Shown one piece after another: positions 18,844-29,073 of a stretch of DNA of 64,000 bases. Position 1 is the stretch's first letter. Every line of letters starts with the position of its first letter. The notes beneath the pieces are model-generated. The model ran no database searches. It was given only the letters and a program-made list of their open reading frames with translations, and was not told where the DNA came from. The translations under genes were made by a program, and so were the position numbers. Origin of the DNA: Actinobacillus sp. (GTDB taxonomy: Bacteria > Pseudomonadota > Gammaproteobacteria > Enterobacterales > Pasteurellaceae); contig JAHHQY010000001.1 of NCBI GenBank assembly GCA_020026115.1, positions 70,842 through 134,841 on the forward strand, given 5' to 3'.

Positions 18844-19506
18844 ATGACGTTTAAATTACCAGAATTAGGCTACGCCTACGATGCCTTAGAGCCAATTATT
18901 GATGCTGAAACCATGCATTTACATCACGATAAACATCATCAAACTTATGTGAATAATGCAAATAAAGCCGTAGAAGGGTTGATTGGCTTTGAAGGTATGT
19001 GTCCAGGCCAGGTGCTTGCCTTGTTAGATAAAGTACCTGCAGAACGCCGACCTTCTGTGCGTAATCATGTTGGTGGTCATATAAACCATACCTTATATTG
19101 GAAATGTATGAAAAAAGGCACGGAACTCAAAGGCCCATTAAAAGAGGCGATTATTCGTGATTTTGGTTCTGTTGAAGCCTTGCGTGAGGCTTTAAGTAAA
19201 ATGGCGGTAAGTCAGTTTGGTTCAGGCTGGGCGTGGTTAATGCTTTCTCGCGAAGGAAAACTTTTTGTGGCGCAAACCTCAAATCAAGATTCGCCAATTA
19301 TGGGTGAAAAATATGTTGGTTTTACAGGTTATCCTTTATTAAATATTGACGTATGGGAACATGCTTATTACTTAAAATATAAAAGTAACCGTGCCGATTA
19401 CGTCAGCGCATTTTGGGATATTATTAACTGGGATTATGTTTCAGAACGTTTTAAACATGCAGGAAACCCACATTTTGATATGCTCTTAAATAAAAATAAA
19501 GCATAA
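18844..19506 (+). CDS. sodA: Manganese superoxide dismutase
   Basis: Removes superoxide in the cytosol. I start at the ATG at 18844 (220 residues) because AAAGGAG lies just upstream and the N terminus then matches E. coli SodA (MTFKLPELGYAYDALEP); the open frame extends back to 18745 without homology. Metal ligands are H27, H82, D169 and H173. GSGWAWL, NQDSPI and DVWEHAYYLKY favour manganese over iron. A terminator follows at 19532-19559. Confidence 0.95.
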   Translation: MTFKLPELGYAYDALEPIIDAETMHLHHDKHHQTYVNNANKAVEGLIGFEGMCPGQVLALLDKVPAERRPSVRNHVGGHINHTLYWKCMKKGTELKGPLKEAIIRDFGSVEALREALSKMAVSQFGSGWAWLMLSREGKLFVAQTSNQDSPIMGEKYVGFTGYPLLNIDVWEHAYYLKYKSNRADYVSAFWDIINWDYVSERFKHAGNPHFDMLLNKNKA

Positions 19507-19531
19507 AAAGGTATAAAAAAGGGGGAAAGAA

Positions 19532-19559
19532 AAAGGCCAAGAAAATGGCCTTTTTTTTA
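19532..19559 (+). terminator. Rho-independent terminator of sodA
   Basis: Arms AAAGGCCA (19532-19539) and TGGCCTTT (19546-19553), 6-base loop, then a run of T. A copy of the dispersed motif (19569-19578) lies between it and the end of lptG. Confidence 0.8.
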
Positions 19560-19580
19560 TGTTTCATTTCGCGCCGAAAA

Positions 19581-20651
19581 TTAAGAGCGTTTTTGTAGCA
19601 AGTACCAAATTAAGGCCATAAAGCAAAAACTTGGACAAAGCGCGCCTAAAGCCGGCGGAATGTCATATAAAATACTGATACGTCCAAAGACTTCATTGAT
19701 GACATAAAATAAGAAACCAAAACAAATTCCCGTGACAATCCGCGCGCCTGCGCTGACACCGCGTAATTGGCCAAAAATAAAAGACAGTGCCAAAAGCAAC
19801 ATAATGCTCACCGTCAGCGGTTGAAAGATTTTTTGCCAAAAAGTTAATTCAAAGCGTTTTGCATCTTGTCCTGTTTGTTTCATAAATTGCACATAGCGAT
19901 ACAAACCTGAAACAGAAAGAGAAGTCGGGCGTAAAGATGCAATCCCCAGTTTGTCTGGCGTTAAACTCGTTTGCCAATCTTGCGTTGGCGCACTTCCCAT
20001 TAAAATGCCCTCAGGGCTGATTTTAGAAAATTTTAATCCTTGTAATTGCCATTGGCCTTGATGATATTGGGCTAATTTTGCTTGCGTAATTTCTTGCAAT
20101 TCACGTTTTTGATTAAAGCGATAAATGGATAAATTATGTAGTTTGGTGTTTTCGGTAATACGTTGAATATAAACGAAATTATCACCGTCTTTTGCCCAAA
20201 TACTGCTTTTGTTGGAAAGAATAGAACCACCATAAAAAGCCTGGGAACGCATATTGCGCGCAAACTGTTCGGTTTGTGGCACGCCCCATTCGCCCATAAG
20301 CATGGTAATAAGCACCAAAGGAATGGCAGACTTTAAAACAGATAAGGTAATTTTAAAACGAGAAAGCCCCGCCGCTTGCATAACCACTAATTCGCTACGG
20401 CTTGCAAGACCACCCAGAGCAATTAACCCGCCTAAAAGCGCCGCCATAGGGAAGAAGGTTTCCACATCTTTTGGCATCGTAAGTAAAGTGAAAAGTCCCG
20501 CTTTCCAAATATCATAAGAGCCTTCGCCCACGCTTCTAAATTGTTCTACAAATTTAATGATGGCGGAAAGCCCCACTAAAGCAAATAAAGTGGCAAAAAT
20601 CGTACCTAAAATATTTTTGCCAATATAGCGATCAAGGGTGGATAACATCAT
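19581..20651 (-). CDS. lptG: LptG, lipopolysaccharide export permease
   Basis: Inner-membrane subunit of the LptB2FG transporter that extracts LPS and passes it to LptC. The 356-residue protein has three N-terminal and three C-terminal membrane segments around a periplasmic beta-jellyroll domain (about 125-260), the YjgP/YjgQ layout. Its first residues ([15 protein letters not shown]) are typical of LptG. The start overlaps the lptF stop as ATGA; a tandem ATG pair is present at 20651 and 20648. Confidence 0.94.
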   Translation of the reverse strand: MMLSTLDRYIGKNILGTIFATLFALVGLSAIIKFVEQFRSVGEGSYDIWKAGLFTLLTMPKDVETFFPMAALLGGLIALGGLASRSELVVMQAAGLSRFKITLSVLKSAIPLVLITMLMGEWGVPQTEQFARNMRSQAFYGGSILSNKSSIWAKDGDNFVYIQRITENTKLHNLSIYRFNQKRELQEITQAKLAQYHQGQWQLQGLKFSKISPEGILMGSAPTQDWQTSLTPDKLGIASLRPTSLSVSGLYRYVQFMKQTGQDAKRFELTFWQKIFQPLTVSIMLLLALSFIFGQLRGVSAGARIVTGICFGFLFYVINEVFGRISILYDIPPALGALCPSFCFMALIWYLLQKRS

Positions 20652-21760
20652 AAGTTTGCTCCTTTTTTGCTTAATGATTTGCTTTTAAGGTTTGTGCGCC
20701 ATTGATAAACTCGTGGGCTATTCCAACTATTTAAGAAAATACCCAAAGCAAGAAAAGCAAAATTGACGGCAGGAATAAAAAATTCGGCGTTTAATTTGCC
20801 TGAAGCACCGGCAGATTTAAGAGAACTTTGCAGTAAAAAATAAATTAAATAAATTAAAAGCGCCGGCAAAATTTTAGCAAAACGTCCTTGGCGAGGGTTA
20901 ACTTTACTTAAGGCTACGGCAATTAAGGCCATAATCGGCACAGAAAAAATTAAAGTGAAACGCCAATGAAGTTCCGCTTTAGCTTCTTGGCTGTGTTTTG
21001 TTAAAAGTTCAGGCAATGTGAGCATTTCTTCATCCGTGCTGTTTTGGTTCGTGACAGCTTTGTGGCCTAAATAGGCTTCATAATTATCAAAATGCGTTAA
21101 GGTGAAATTCCCTTTCCCCGCAACGCCTTCGGTGCGAGCGGTATTATGCAAGGCTAAAATTTGATCGCCATTTTCCAAAGATTTTAAAGAACCAAACTCT
21201 GCCACAGAAATAGCGGGCAGATTGTTTTTGTTCGCCGATTGGAAAATATAAACGTCTTTTAAAACATCCTTTTTAATATCATCAATAAATAACACCGTGC
21301 CATTTAAAGTCACGAATTGCCCCGCAGAAAGTAAGCTCATAGTTGGGTTTGCTTTCGCTTCATCTAAAATATCTTCTTGTTGTTTTAAGCTAAGAGGCGA
21401 TAAGTAAAACGTGTTGTAAGTCGCAAAAATTGCCGTAAAAAAGGCCAGTAATAAGGCCACTTTTACTAAGGCTTGTTGCCCAATACCACAAGCGCGCATC
21501 ACGGTAATTTCACTTTCTGCGTAAAGACGACCAAAAGTTAAAAGCAGGGCAATAAACAAACTTAAAGGTAAAATTAACTGAATCATCGTAGGAATGCCAA
21601 GCCCTAATAAAGAAAAGACTAAATCCGTTGGCACTTTTCCGTTGGTGGCAGAACCTAAAATGCGCACTAATTGTTGAGAGAAAAAAATCAGTAATAAAAT
21701 GAGTAAGATTGCAATTTGGCTTTTCAGCACTTCTTTACTTAAATATTTGGTTAAAATCAC
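20648..21760 (-). CDS. lptF: LptF, lipopolysaccharide export permease
   Basis: Partner of LptG in the LPS exporter. The 370-residue protein begins [15 protein letters not shown], as in LptF, and has six membrane segments split by a periplasmic domain; [17 protein letters not shown] is a typical conserved loop that contacts LptB. Divergent from pepA, with overlapping ATGA coupling to lptG, the conserved lptFG-pepA arrangement of gammaproteobacteria. One core motif lies inside at 21128-21137. Confidence 0.94.
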   Translation of the reverse strand: MILTKYLSKEVLKSQIAILLILLLIFFSQQLVRILGSATNGKVPTDLVFSLLGLGIPTMIQLILPLSLFIALLLTFGRLYAESEITVMRACGIGQQALVKVALLLAFFTAIFATYNTFYLSPLSLKQQEDILDEAKANPTMSLLSAGQFVTLNGTVLFIDDIKKDVLKDVYIFQSANKNNLPAISVAEFGSLKSLENGDQILALHNTARTEGVAGKGNFTLTHFDNYEAYLGHKAVTNQNSTDEEMLTLPELLTKHSQEAKAELHWRFTLIFSVPIMALIAVALSKVNPRQGRFAKILPALLIYLIYFLLQSSLKSAGASGKLNAEFFIPAVNFAFLALGIFLNSWNSPRVYQWRTNLKSKSLSKKGANL

Positions 21761-21899
21761 ATTATTGCCTTGTTTCGCTTGCTTTTTTAAGAAAAAACGG
21801 TAGTTTTATTTCGTTGCTTTTTTACAGCGTTTCCGACGCTGCAAAACGGCTTATAATACCGTATTTTTAGTGTAAAAACATTATAAAGAGAGGAATAAA

Positions 21900-23390
21900 A
21901 TGCAATATCTTGCTAAAAACCAAGCGCTAGCAAATGCGCAAGACAGTATTATTTTAGGCGTTTTTGAAAATGGAGAATTAACGCCGAGTGCCGAACTTTT
22001 TGATCATTTAACCGAAAAATCTTTAAGCCAACTGATTAAAGACGGCGAAATGCAAGGTAAAGTGGGCGATATTATGGTGTTACGCCATGTGCCAAATAGC
22101 CCTGCTGTGCGTGTTTTTGTGGTTGGTTGCGGTAAAAAAGATGCGCTGAGCGTGAAAGATTATCGCAAAATTTATGCGTTATTGATTAAAGAAATTGAAA
22201 AAACAGCTTGTAAAAGCGTTGTGAGCTATTTAAATGAAGTGGCGTTAAAAGATCGTCATCTTGTGTGGCAATTACGTTTCGCCGTAGAAAGTATGCAAAA
22301 TGCGCGCTATGTTTTTGATGATTTTAAAAGCAAAAAAACAGCGAATGACGCCAACATTGCCGAATTTATTTTTAATGTAAAAGAAGAACAACTTGCGCAA
22401 GCTCAAGAAATTTTAGCGCAAGCCTGCGCCATTGAATATGGTGTGAAAATGACAAAAGACCTTGCTAACTGCCCACCGAATATTTGCAATCCTGCTTTTT
22501 TAGCTTTACAAGCGGAAGGCTTAGCGAGCCGTTCTCATAAAATTGAAACAGTGGTTATCAATGAAGCGCAAATGCAAGAATTAGGTATGACTTCTTATTT
22601 AGCGGTTTCACAAGGTAGCGTAAACGAAGCGAAAATGTCTATTATGACCTATCGTAATGCGCCAAACCCAGAGGCTAAACCGATTGTTTTAGTGGGTAAA
22701 GGCTTAACTTTTGATGCAGGCGGTATTTCCTTAAAACCAGGCGCAGGTATGGATGAAATGAAATACGATATGTGTGGCGCGGCAACCGTTTATGGTGTGA
22801 TGAATGCTTTAGCGGAGCTAGATTTACCGCTTAACATTATCGGTGTTATGGCAGGATGTGAAAACTTACCTGATGGCAAAGCTTATCGTCCAGGCGATAT
22901 TCTGACCACAATGAGCGGATTAACCGTTGAAGTGTTAAATACGGATGCAGAAGGGCGTTTGGTGTTATGTGATGCCTTAACTTATGTTAAACGCTTTGAG
23001 CCGGAATTAGTGATTGATATGGCAACGTTAACCGGTGCTTGTGTGGTGGCTTTAGGTGCGCATAACAGCGGATTGATGACAGAAGATGAAACCTTAGCGC
23101 AACAATTATTAAGCGCAGGCGATGAAACACAAGATAAAGCATGGCGTTTACCATTAGGCGAAGAATATAACGAACAACTTAAATCTAATTTTGCAGATTT
23201 AGCGAATATCGGTGGCCGTTGGGGTGGCGCAAGCACAGCGGGAACATTCTTAGCAAACTTTACGGAAGATTATCGCTGGGCGCATATTGATATTGCAGGA
23301 ACAGCTTGGAAAGAAGGCAGTGAAAAAGGCGCAACAGGACGTCCTGTGCATTTAATTATGCAATTCTTATTAAACTTAGCGAAGGCTTAA
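21900..23390 (+). CDS. pepA: Leucyl aminopeptidase (PepA)
   Basis: Two-metal M17 aminopeptidase, a cytosolic hexamer; in E. coli PepA also binds DNA in Xer recombination. The 496-residue protein has the metal-binding segments [25 protein letters not shown] and the M17 signature [17 protein letters not shown]-like spacing is fine: GAGAGGAAT lies just before the ATG. A TATAAT at 21852-21857 is a likely -10 box in the spacer shared with lptF. Two hairpins follow. Confidence 0.95.
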   Translation: MQYLAKNQALANAQDSIILGVFENGELTPSAELFDHLTEKSLSQLIKDGEMQGKVGDIMVLRHVPNSPAVRVFVVGCGKKDALSVKDYRKIYALLIKEIEKTACKSVVSYLNEVALKDRHLVWQLRFAVESMQNARYVFDDFKSKKTANDANIAEFIFNVKEEQLAQAQEILAQACAIEYGVKMTKDLANCPPNICNPAFLALQAEGLASRSHKIETVVINEAQMQELGMTSYLAVSQGSVNEAKMSIMTYRNAPNPEAKPIVLVGKGLTFDAGGISLKPGAGMDEMKYDMCGAATVYGVMNALAELDLPLNIIGVMAGCENLPDGKAYRPGDILTTMSGLTVEVLNTDAEGRLVLCDALTYVKRFEPELVIDMATLTGACVVALGAHNSGLMTEDETLAQQLLSAGDETQDKAWRLPLGEEYNEQLKSNFADLANIGGRWGGASTAGTFLANFTEDYRWAHIDIAGTAWKEGSEKGATGRPVHLIMQFLLNLAKA

Positions 23391-23397
23391 AGAAAGG

Positions 23398-23431
23398 TTC
23401 GCGCCGAAAAAAAGAAAAATTTCGGTGCGAG
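23398..23431. repeat. Inverted pair of the dispersed motif after pepA
   Basis: One minus-oriented core (23399-23408) faces one plus-oriented core (23421-23430), so the two can pair as a stem with one G-U and an A-rich loop. It starts 8 bases after the pepA stop. It is one of three such facing pairs in the window, all located just after gene ends. Confidence 0.8.
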
Positions 23432-23438
23432 TGAAAAT

Positions 23439-23472
23439 AAAAAACGTTGTGTAAAAACACAACGTTTTTTTT
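23439..23472. terminator. Bidirectional terminator between pepA and thrS
   Basis: Fourteen-base perfect arms (23439-23452 and 23457-23470) around an AAAA loop, flanked by A-run on one side and T-run on the other, so it works for the convergent genes pepA and thrS. Confidence 0.88.
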
Positions 23473-23487
23473 ATTTAAAGCGAGCGA

Positions 23488-25419
23488 TTATTCTTCGCTG
23501 GCTAATTTTAACGCGCGAGTTTTGACTTGATTTTTAAGTAAGTCTTTAAATTCAGCGATGGTCATTGAACCAAGATCTGCGCCTTTACGGGTACGTACGG
23601 CAACTTTACCTGCTTCAATTTCTTTATCGCCACACACTAACATGTAAGGTACACGGCGTAAGGTATGTTCGCGGATTTTAAAGCCAATTTTTTCGTTACG
23701 TAAGTCAGCTTTTACGCGTAAACCGGCATCAGAAAGTTCTTTCACCACGTTTTGCACGTATTCGCCTTGGCTGTCGGTAATATTTAATACAACAGCTTGA
23801 GTTGGGGCTAACCATGCAGGGAAGAAACCTGCGTATTCTTCGATGATAATACCGATGAAACGTTCTAAAGAACCTAAAATTGCACGGTGAATCATAACCG
23901 GAGTTTTACGATCATTATCTTCTGCAACATAAGAGGCATTTAAACGACCTGGTAAAGCAAAGTCTAATTGCACTGTACCGCATTGCCATTCACGATCTAA
24001 ACAGTCGCGTAAAGCAAACTCAATTTTCGGCCCGTAGAATGCGCCTTCGCCAACTTGAATTTCATATTCTAAACCGTTTGCGCTTAAGGCTTTCGCTAAG
24101 TCTTCTTCCGCGCGATCCCACATTTCATCAGAACCAATGCGATGGTCAGGACGAGTTGAAAGTTTCACTTCAATGTTGGTAAAACCAAAGGTGCTGTAAA
24201 TATCGTAAACCATACGAATACAGTTCGATACTTCGCTTTCAATTTGTTCTTCGGTACAGAAAATGTGTGCGTCATCTTGGGTGAAACCACGAACACGCAT
24301 TAAACCATGTAAAGAACCAGAAGGTTCGTTACGGTGACAAGAACCAAACTCAGCCATACGTAATGGTAAATCACGGTAAGATTTTAAACCTTGGTTAAAG
24401 ATTTGTACGTGGCCAGGACAGTTCATTGGTTTTACGCAGTATTCACGATTTTCAGAACTGGTGGTAAACATTAAATCACCGTAATTTTGCCAGTGACCTG
24501 TTTTTTCCCATAACACGCGATCCATCATAAATGGACCTTTCACTTCTTGATAATCGTATTCTTTTAATTTAGTACGCACGAAAGTTTCTAATTCGCGGAA
24601 AACAGTCCAACCGTCATTGTGCCAGAACACCATACCTGGTGCTTCTTCTTGCATATGGTAAAGGTCAAGAGCTTTACCAATTTTGCGGTGGTCACGTTTT
24701 GCCGCTTCTTCTAAGCGTTGAAGGTAAGCTTTTAATTGTTTTTTATCCGCCCAAGCTGTGCCGTAAATGCGTTGTAACATTTTATTGTCGCTGTTACCAC
24801 GCCAGTAAGCACCAGCAACTTTCATTAGTTTAAAGTTATGGCAAAAACGCATATTTGGCACATGCGGGCCACGACACATATCAATATATTCTTGGTGATG
24901 ATATAAAGCAGGGGTTGCGCTACGTTCGATATTTTCGTTTAAAATTTCTTGTTTGTAAGTTTCTTCACGAGCCACAAAAGCATCGAAAGCATCTTGCCAA
25001 GTACCGACTTTTTTCACTACGTCGTAGTTTGTTTTCGCTAACTCAAGCATACGTTTTTCAATTTTTTCTAAATCGTCTTGAGTTAAAGAATGATCTAAAT
25101 CCACATCGTAATAAAAACCGTTGTCGATAGTCGGGCCAATTGCCATTTTGGCATTAGGATAAAGTTGTTTTAAAGCATGACCTAAAAGGTGTGCGCAAGA
25201 GTGGCGAATAATTTCTAAACCGTCTTCGTCTTTTGCGGTGATGATTTCTAAAGTCGCATCCTCAGAGATGATATCGCACGCATCATGACGTTCGCCATTT
25301 ACGCGACCTGCGATGGTTGCTTTAGCTAAGCCTGCGCCAATACTTTGGGCGACTTCTAAAATAGAAACGGGTTGTTCAAATTGACGAACTGAGCCGTCTG
25401 GTAAAGTAATATTAGGCAT
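23488..25419 (-). CDS. thrS: Threonyl-tRNA synthetase
   Basis: Class II synthetase charging tRNA-Thr. The 643-residue protein has an N-terminal TGS domain (about 1-61), the editing domain (HxxxH-type [10 protein letters not shown], then the later CRGPHV), the catalytic core with MNCPGHV (zinc Cys) and [16 protein letters not shown], and the anticodon-binding domain from about 535. In E. coli infC follows thrS; here it does not, since the terminator shared with pepA follows directly. The leader contains hairpins that could serve autoregulation. Confidence 0.97.
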   Translation of the reverse strand: MPNITLPDGSVRQFEQPVSILEVAQSIGAGLAKATIAGRVNGERHDACDIISEDATLEIITAKDEDGLEIIRHSCAHLLGHALKQLYPNAKMAIGPTIDNGFYYDVDLDHSLTQDDLEKIEKRMLELAKTNYDVVKKVGTWQDAFDAFVAREETYKQEILNENIERSATPALYHHQEYIDMCRGPHVPNMRFCHNFKLMKVAGAYWRGNSDNKMLQRIYGTAWADKKQLKAYLQRLEEAAKRDHRKIGKALDLYHMQEEAPGMVFWHNDGWTVFRELETFVRTKLKEYDYQEVKGPFMMDRVLWEKTGHWQNYGDLMFTTSSENREYCVKPMNCPGHVQIFNQGLKSYRDLPLRMAEFGSCHRNEPSGSLHGLMRVRGFTQDDAHIFCTEEQIESEVSNCIRMVYDIYSTFGFTNIEVKLSTRPDHRIGSDEMWDRAEEDLAKALSANGLEYEIQVGEGAFYGPKIEFALRDCLDREWQCGTVQLDFALPGRLNASYVAEDNDRKTPVMIHRAILGSLERFIGIIIEEYAGFFPAWLAPTQAVVLNITDSQGEYVQNVVKELSDAGLRVKADLRNEKIGFKIREHTLRRVPYMLVCGDKEIEAGKVAVRTRKGADLGSMTIAEFKDLLKNQVKTRALKLASEE

Positions 25420-25439
25420 TATTTAGTCCTTCTACAGTG

Positions 25440-25497
25440 GTAACCCACACGACAGGTTACTTGTTTTAACAAAAAAGAAAACAAGGGAAAACCCTTG
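25440..25497 (-). promoter_or_regulatory. Structured thrS leader, candidate autoregulatory element
   Basis: Two inverted repeats lie in the 5' leader of thrS on the minus strand: GTAACC/GGTTAC (25440-25445 and 25455-25460) and CAAGGG/CCCTTG (25482-25487 and 25492-25497). In E. coli ThrRS represses its own translation by binding tRNA-like stem-loops upstream of the start. Position fits that idea, but I cannot match the loops to the tRNA-Thr anticodon arm. Confidence 0.35.
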
Positions 25498-25589
25498 CCA
25501 AAATGCGTCCTTTTCTCTTACCTACTTTGTAAAAAAGAAAAGACGCTCGACATTCTACGCCTTTTTTTGCAAGGTGCAAAGCGTAGACG

Positions 25590-26069
25590 CTAAGCTTTAA
25601 TAAAATCTGAAAATTCGGCGCGAGTGATCGTTTTTAAATCTTGCGGATTGACTTTAATTTGTAAGCCAATTTTTCCGCCAGAAACAAAAATGCTGTCCCA
25701 ATTTTGTGCCGTAGCATGAATAAAGGTCGGGAAGAGTTTTTTCATCCCCACGGGCGAGCAACCGCCATGAATATAACCGGTTAAAGGGAACAGATCTTTT
25801 TGTTTTAGCATTTCAATTTTTTTGACGCCCGCAGTACGCGCCGCCATTTTTAAATCTAATTCCGCTTCACTTGGCACGCAGAAAACATAAAAACCTTTGT
25901 TGTTATCTGTGGTGACTAAGGTTTTAAAAACGCGTTCTGGTGGATGGTTTAAGGCTTGGGCGACCTCTTTAGCCGAAAGCGAGCCATCGGTTGGATAACT
26001 GTGAATTTCATATGCAATGTTGGCTTTATCTAACATTCGCATTGCGTTGGTTTTATGAATTTTAGCCAT
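25590..26069 (-). CDS. ybaK: YbaK, Cys-tRNA(Pro) deacylase family
   Basis: Single-domain editing protein that hydrolyses mischarged Cys-tRNA(Pro). The 159-residue protein shows the conserved Lys region (FKTLVTT), DLKMAARTAGVKKIEM, GYIHGGCSPVGMKK and FVSGGKIGLQIKV of the YbaK/EbsC family. Start at 26069 chosen because GGGAG lies eight bases upstream and the length equals that of E. coli YbaK; an earlier in-frame ATG (26081) falls in the ribosome-binding site. One core motif lies near its 3' end (25614-25623). Confidence 0.92.
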   Translation of the reverse strand: MAKIHKTNAMRMLDKANIAYEIHSYPTDGSLSAKEVAQALNHPPERVFKTLVTTDNNKGFYVFCVPSEAELDLKMAARTAGVKKIEMLKQKDLFPLTGYIHGGCSPVGMKKLFPTFIHATAQNWDSIFVSGGKIGLQIKVNPQDLKTITRAEFSDFIKA

Positions 26070-26101
26070 AAAAGCTCCCATTAAGTCACAAAATACATAA
26101 T

Positions 26102-26132
26102 AAAAAAGCAGACCCTAAGATCTGCTTTTTTT
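26102..26132 (-). terminator. Terminator of the rpsB-tsf operon
   Basis: Arms AAAAAAGCAGA (26102-26112) and TCTGCTTTTTT (26121-26131) flank an 8-base loop, with A/T runs on both sides, about 16 bases after the tsf stop. Confidence 0.88.
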
Positions 26133-26147
26133 CAGAATAAAACTGAA

Positions 26148-26993
26148 TTATTTAGTCATTGCAGCAACTTCTGCAGCGAAATCAGTTTCTTCTTTTTCGA
26201 TACCTTCACCAACTTCTAAACGAACGAAGTTAACAACGTCAGCACCGTTTTGTTTTAAGAATTCACCAACAGAGATTGATGGATCCATAACGAATGGTTG
26301 ACCAGTTAAAGAAACTTCGCCAGTGAATTTTTTCATGCGACCTTCAACCATTTTTTCAGCGATTTCTTGTGGTTTACCAGATTGCATTGCGATGTCGATT
26401 TGAATTTGACGTTCGTGAGCAACAACATCAGCAGGTACATCTTCAGGTTTAACGAAGTCTGGACGGCTTGCTGCAACGTGCATTGCAACTTTTTTCAATA
26501 ATTCTTCATTTGCATTTTGACCTGCAACTAACACTGCGATTTTCGCGCCGTGTTTGTAAGAACCTAATTCAGCACCTTCTAAGTAAGCAACACGACGGAT
26601 AGTCATGTTTTCACCGATTTTAGCTACTAATGCAGTACGTTTTTCTTCAAATGCTTGTTGAATTTCTTCAATGCTTGCGCCTTTGTGAGCTGCTGCATAA
26701 TCTGCAACTTCGTTTGCTAATTCTAAGAAACCAGCATCTTTTGCTACGAAGTCAGTTTCGCAGTTCATTTCAACTAATGCACCGAAACCTTCAGCGATAC
26801 GTACGATAACAACACCTTCAGCAGCTACGCGACCTGCTTTTTTCGCCGCTTTAGCTTGGCCAGATTTACGCATGTTGTCGATAGCTAATTCGATATCACC
26901 TTCAGCAGCGACTAATGCTTTTTTACATTCCATCATACCTGCGCCAGTACGGTCACGAAGTTCTTTTACTAATTTTGCTGTAATTTCAGCCAT
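26148..26993 (-). CDS. tsf: Translation elongation factor Ts
   Basis: Guanine-nucleotide exchange factor for EF-Tu. The 281-residue protein has the N-terminal UBA-like domain ([21 protein letters not shown] region), and the CETDFVAKD motif (about 78-86) whose Asp-Phe contacts EF-Tu. Second gene of the rpsB operon, with AAGGA before its ATG. The 279-base rpsB-tsf spacer holds an attenuator and a small open frame. Confidence 0.97.
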   Translation of the reverse strand: MAEITAKLVKELRDRTGAGMMECKKALVAAEGDIELAIDNMRKSGQAKAAKKAGRVAAEGVVIVRIAEGFGALVEMNCETDFVAKDAGFLELANEVADYAAAHKGASIEEIQQAFEEKRTALVAKIGENMTIRRVAYLEGAELGSYKHGAKIAVLVAGQNANEELLKKVAMHVAASRPDFVKPEDVPADVVAHERQIQIDIAMQSGKPQEIAEKMVEGRMKKFTGEVSLTGQPFVMDPSISVGEFLKQNGADVVNFVRLEVGEGIEKEETDFAAEVAAMTK

Positions 26994-27010
26994 TTTTGAG
27001 TCCTTTTAAT

Positions 27011-27148
27011 TTACGAATTATTTATTGTGTTAACAGCTTTTGACATAAGTTCAACGTCACTGTTTAGGTGAAGATGAGGCTTTGAATAAGCAAAAATACT
27101 CGCATGTAAATCACCATTAAAAAGAGGATGAAACATTGCGGTATTCAT
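27011..27148 (-). CDS. Small open reading frame (45 codons) between rpsB and tsf
   Basis: An ATG at 27148 with AAGGA seven bases upstream opens a 45-residue frame that ends in TAA at 27011, only 17 bases before tsf. The product begins MNTAMFHPLFNGDL and ends LMSKAVNTINNS; it is histidine-rich in the middle (KPHLHL), with no signal peptide or membrane helix. It lies after the rpsB attenuator, so it would be made only from readthrough or a tsf-proximal promoter. It may be a regulatory leader peptide for tsf, a small protein, or chance. I recognise no homologue. Confidence 0.45.
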   Translation of the reverse strand: MNTAMFHPLFNGDLHASIFAYSKPHLHLNSDVELMSKAVNTINNS

Positions 27149-27239
27149 ACTTAAGTCCTTATTTTCACCAAGAGTCATTCGTTATGAATGGCCTCTCACA
27201 ATAATAAGATTGAATAACGATGTGTTTAAAGATGTGAGA

Positions 27240-27263
27240 AAAGTGGGGCCTTAACCCCACTTT
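27240..27263 (-). terminator. Attenuator between rpsB and tsf
   Basis: Nine-base arms AAAGTGGGG (27240-27248) and CCCCACTTT (27255-27263), 6-base loop, ten bases after the rpsB stop. On the minus strand it is followed by TTCTCAC rather than a long T-run, so readthrough into tsf is likely, as in the E. coli operon. Confidence 0.65.
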
Positions 27264-27272
27264 ACAGAAAAA

Positions 27273-28007
27273 TTACTCAGCGTCTTCAACGATATCAGCA
27301 ATTAATTCTTCAGTAACGTTTTCGTTATCGTTACGACCTTCGTTTACAGCTTTTGCTGCAGCAGAAAGGTAAAGGTTGATAGCGCGAGATGCGTCATCGT
27401 TACCTGGGATGATGTAATCAACGCCATCTGGGTTAGAGTTAGTATCTACAACAGCGAATACAGTGATACCTAGATTGTTAGCTTCTTTGATTGCGATGTG
27501 TTCGTAGTCTGCACCGATTACGAAAATTGCATCAGGAATGCCAGCCATATCTTTGATACCGCCAAGGCTTAACTCAAGTTTTTCCATTTCGCGAGTACGC
27601 ATTAACGCTTCTTTTTTAGTTAATTTGTCAAAAGTACCGTCTAATGCTTGAGCTTCTAAATCTTTTAAGCGTTTGATTGATTGACGAACGGTTTTCCAGT
27701 TAGTCAACATACCACCTAACCAACGGTGGTTAACGAAGAATTGGTTGCATTCTTTTGCTGCATTTTCAACAGCTTCAGAAGCAGCGCGTTTTGTACCAAC
27801 GAATAAAACTTTACCGCCGTTTGCAGAAATACGAGTTAATTCTGCTAACGCTTCGTTGAACATTGGAACTGTTTTTTCTAAGTTAACGATGTGAACGCCG
27901 TTGCGAGCACCGAAAATGAATGGTTTCATTTTTGGATTCCAGTAACGAGTTTGGTGACCGAAGTGAACACCCGCTTGAAGCATTTCACGCATTGTAACTT
28001 GTGCCAT
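27273..28007 (-). CDS. rpsB: Ribosomal protein S2
   Basis: Small-subunit protein S2, 244 residues, with the family segments [42 protein letters not shown] and PDAIFVI. Complete. First gene of the rpsB-tsf operon; it has a long structured leader (28008-28192) that probably mediates S2 autoregulation. Confidence 0.97.
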   Translation of the reverse strand: MAQVTMREMLQAGVHFGHQTRYWNPKMKPFIFGARNGVHIVNLEKTVPMFNEALAELTRISANGGKVLFVGTKRAASEAVENAAKECNQFFVNHRWLGGMLTNWKTVRQSIKRLKDLEAQALDGTFDKLTKKEALMRTREMEKLELSLGGIKDMAGIPDAIFVIGADYEHIAIKEANNLGITVFAVVDTNSNPDGVDYIIPGNDDASRAINLYLSAAAKAVNEGRNDNENVTEELIADIVEDAE

Positions 28008-28044
28008 AATAAAATTTCCTTATAAAATTTGGGTTTAGCCTCCA

Positions 28045-28192
28045 CATACCAAGCAAAACGACCGTTTGGCACCCCGTTTTACCCCTTTAGTATGCGTGTG
28101 TTTTAGAGTTAAAAAATACGTTATTTCACTTGAGCAAAATAACGGCGCACTTTATACCATATTTTATAGTCGATGACGAGAATTTTTTTCAA
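28045..28192 (-). promoter_or_regulatory. rpsB promoter and candidate S2-binding leader
   Basis: The 371-base spacer 28008-28378 holds, reading on the minus strand, a -35 TTGAAA (28192-28187), an 18-base gap and a -10 TATAAA (28168-28163). The leader then contains an outer helix (CATAC at 28045-28049 with GTATG at 28090-28094) enclosing an inner helix (AAAACG at 28055-28060 with CGTTTT at 28075-28080) and a GGGGTGCC loop region. Gammaproteobacterial rpsB leaders carry a conserved two-helix element bound by S2; the position and form fit. The rest of the spacer carries two copies of the dispersed motif (28214, 28262) and the DUF805 gene leader. Confidence 0.5.
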
Positions 28193-28378
28193 AATGTGTG
28201 CGAAAGACAAAATTTCGGCGCAAGAGAAAAATATTTTCAGACTTAAAAAAAGAAAAGTCACTCGCACCGAAAAAAAGCAACTTGTATGGTTGTTTTTTTG
28301 TATAATTTGGGATTTCGAGTTTTAGTGGTTTTTAAAATCGCTTTTTTGATTAACTTTCTTTTAGCTAAGGAATAAAAA

Positions 28379-28765
28379 ATGGAATATTATTTTAACGTAT
28401 TAAAAAACTTTTCTTTTGAAGGTCGAGCCAGCAGAAAAGAGTTTTGGAGTTTTTTCTTTATTAATTACAGTATCTTAGTCGTTCTTGGACTTTATGCGGT
28501 TAACTCGATGATTGAGCAAAAAGAAGATGTGACTGGGATAGTTATTTTTGGCATTTATCTTTTTGCGACTTTCGTTCAAGGATTAGCCGTATTTGTACGT
28601 CGATTGCATGATACAGGGCGAAGTGGCTGGTGGGTGTTACTTAATGCAATACCAAATATTGGGATCGTTATTTTGTTGATATTTTGCTGTTTTGATAGCC
28701 AAGAAGGCTCTAATGAATACGGTGAAAATCCTAAAGGCAAAGACATTATTGAGAAAAACGACTAA
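28379..28765 (+). CDS. DUF805 family inner-membrane protein
   Basis: A 128-residue protein with four hydrophobic helices and the DUF805 (YhaH/YhaI-like) hallmarks: an N-terminal FEGRASRKEFWSFF segment and a cytoplasmic RRLHDTGRSGWW loop. Function unknown in the family. A TATAAT at 28301-28306 is a plausible -10 box and AAGGAAT precedes the start. It is monocistronic, ending in a bidirectional terminator. Confidence 0.85.
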   Translation: MEYYFNVLKNFSFEGRASRKEFWSFFFINYSILVVLGLYAVNSMIEQKEDVTGIVIFGIYLFATFVQGLAVFVRRLHDTGRSGWWVLLNAIPNIGIVILLIFCCFDSQEGSNEYGENPKGKDIIEKND

Positions 28766-28782
28766 GTAGAACATAAAAATAA

Positions 28783-28816
28783 AGCGCTTAATGTTGATGG
28801 ACATAAGCGCTTTTTT
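28783..28816. terminator. Bidirectional terminator
   Basis: Arms AAAGCGCTTA (28783-28792) and TAAGCGCTTT (28806-28815), then T-run; it serves the DUF805 gene and the convergent small membrane-protein gene that stops at 28818. Confidence 0.82.
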
Positions 28817-28817
28817 A

Positions 28818-29006
28818 TTATTCTTTAAACCCCAATTTTTTTAGTAGGGTAATGCCAGGACACCATTTGGTTAAAGAAGATTGAAAGAGCATAAAACCGA
28901 CCATAAAGGCCCAGGCAAACCAGTAAGGATGAAAAATCAGCCCAAGCGTAAGTGAAAGCATAATTTCAAGACCAACAATAAAATGAAGTGCATCGTAGAC
29001 TTTCAT
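28818..29006 (-). CDS. Small DUF2892-like membrane protein
   Basis: A 62-residue protein with two hydrophobic helices followed by SSLTKWCPGITLLKKLGFKE. The WCP...LLKKLGF ending resembles DUF2892 proteins, including the membrane part of YgaP-type sulphur-transferases, where the CP lies just after the second helix. No rhodanese domain is attached here. Monocistronic, between two terminators. The assignment is by motif resemblance only. Confidence 0.7.
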   Translation of the reverse strand: MKVYDALHFIVGLEIMLSLTLGLIFHPYWFAWAFMVGFMLFQSSLTKWCPGITLLKKLGFKE

Positions 29007-29036
29007 AAAAATTCCTTTGCTTTATTGACATAATAA

Positions 29037-29058
29037 AAAAGCGATCAAATGACCGCTT
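29037..29058 (-). terminator. Terminator of ppiD
   Basis: Hairpin AAAGCGATCA / TGACCGCTTT (one G-U pair) flanked by A- and T-runs, just after the ppiD stop. Confidence 0.7.
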
Positions 29059-29073
29059 TTTAAAAATGAAAAA

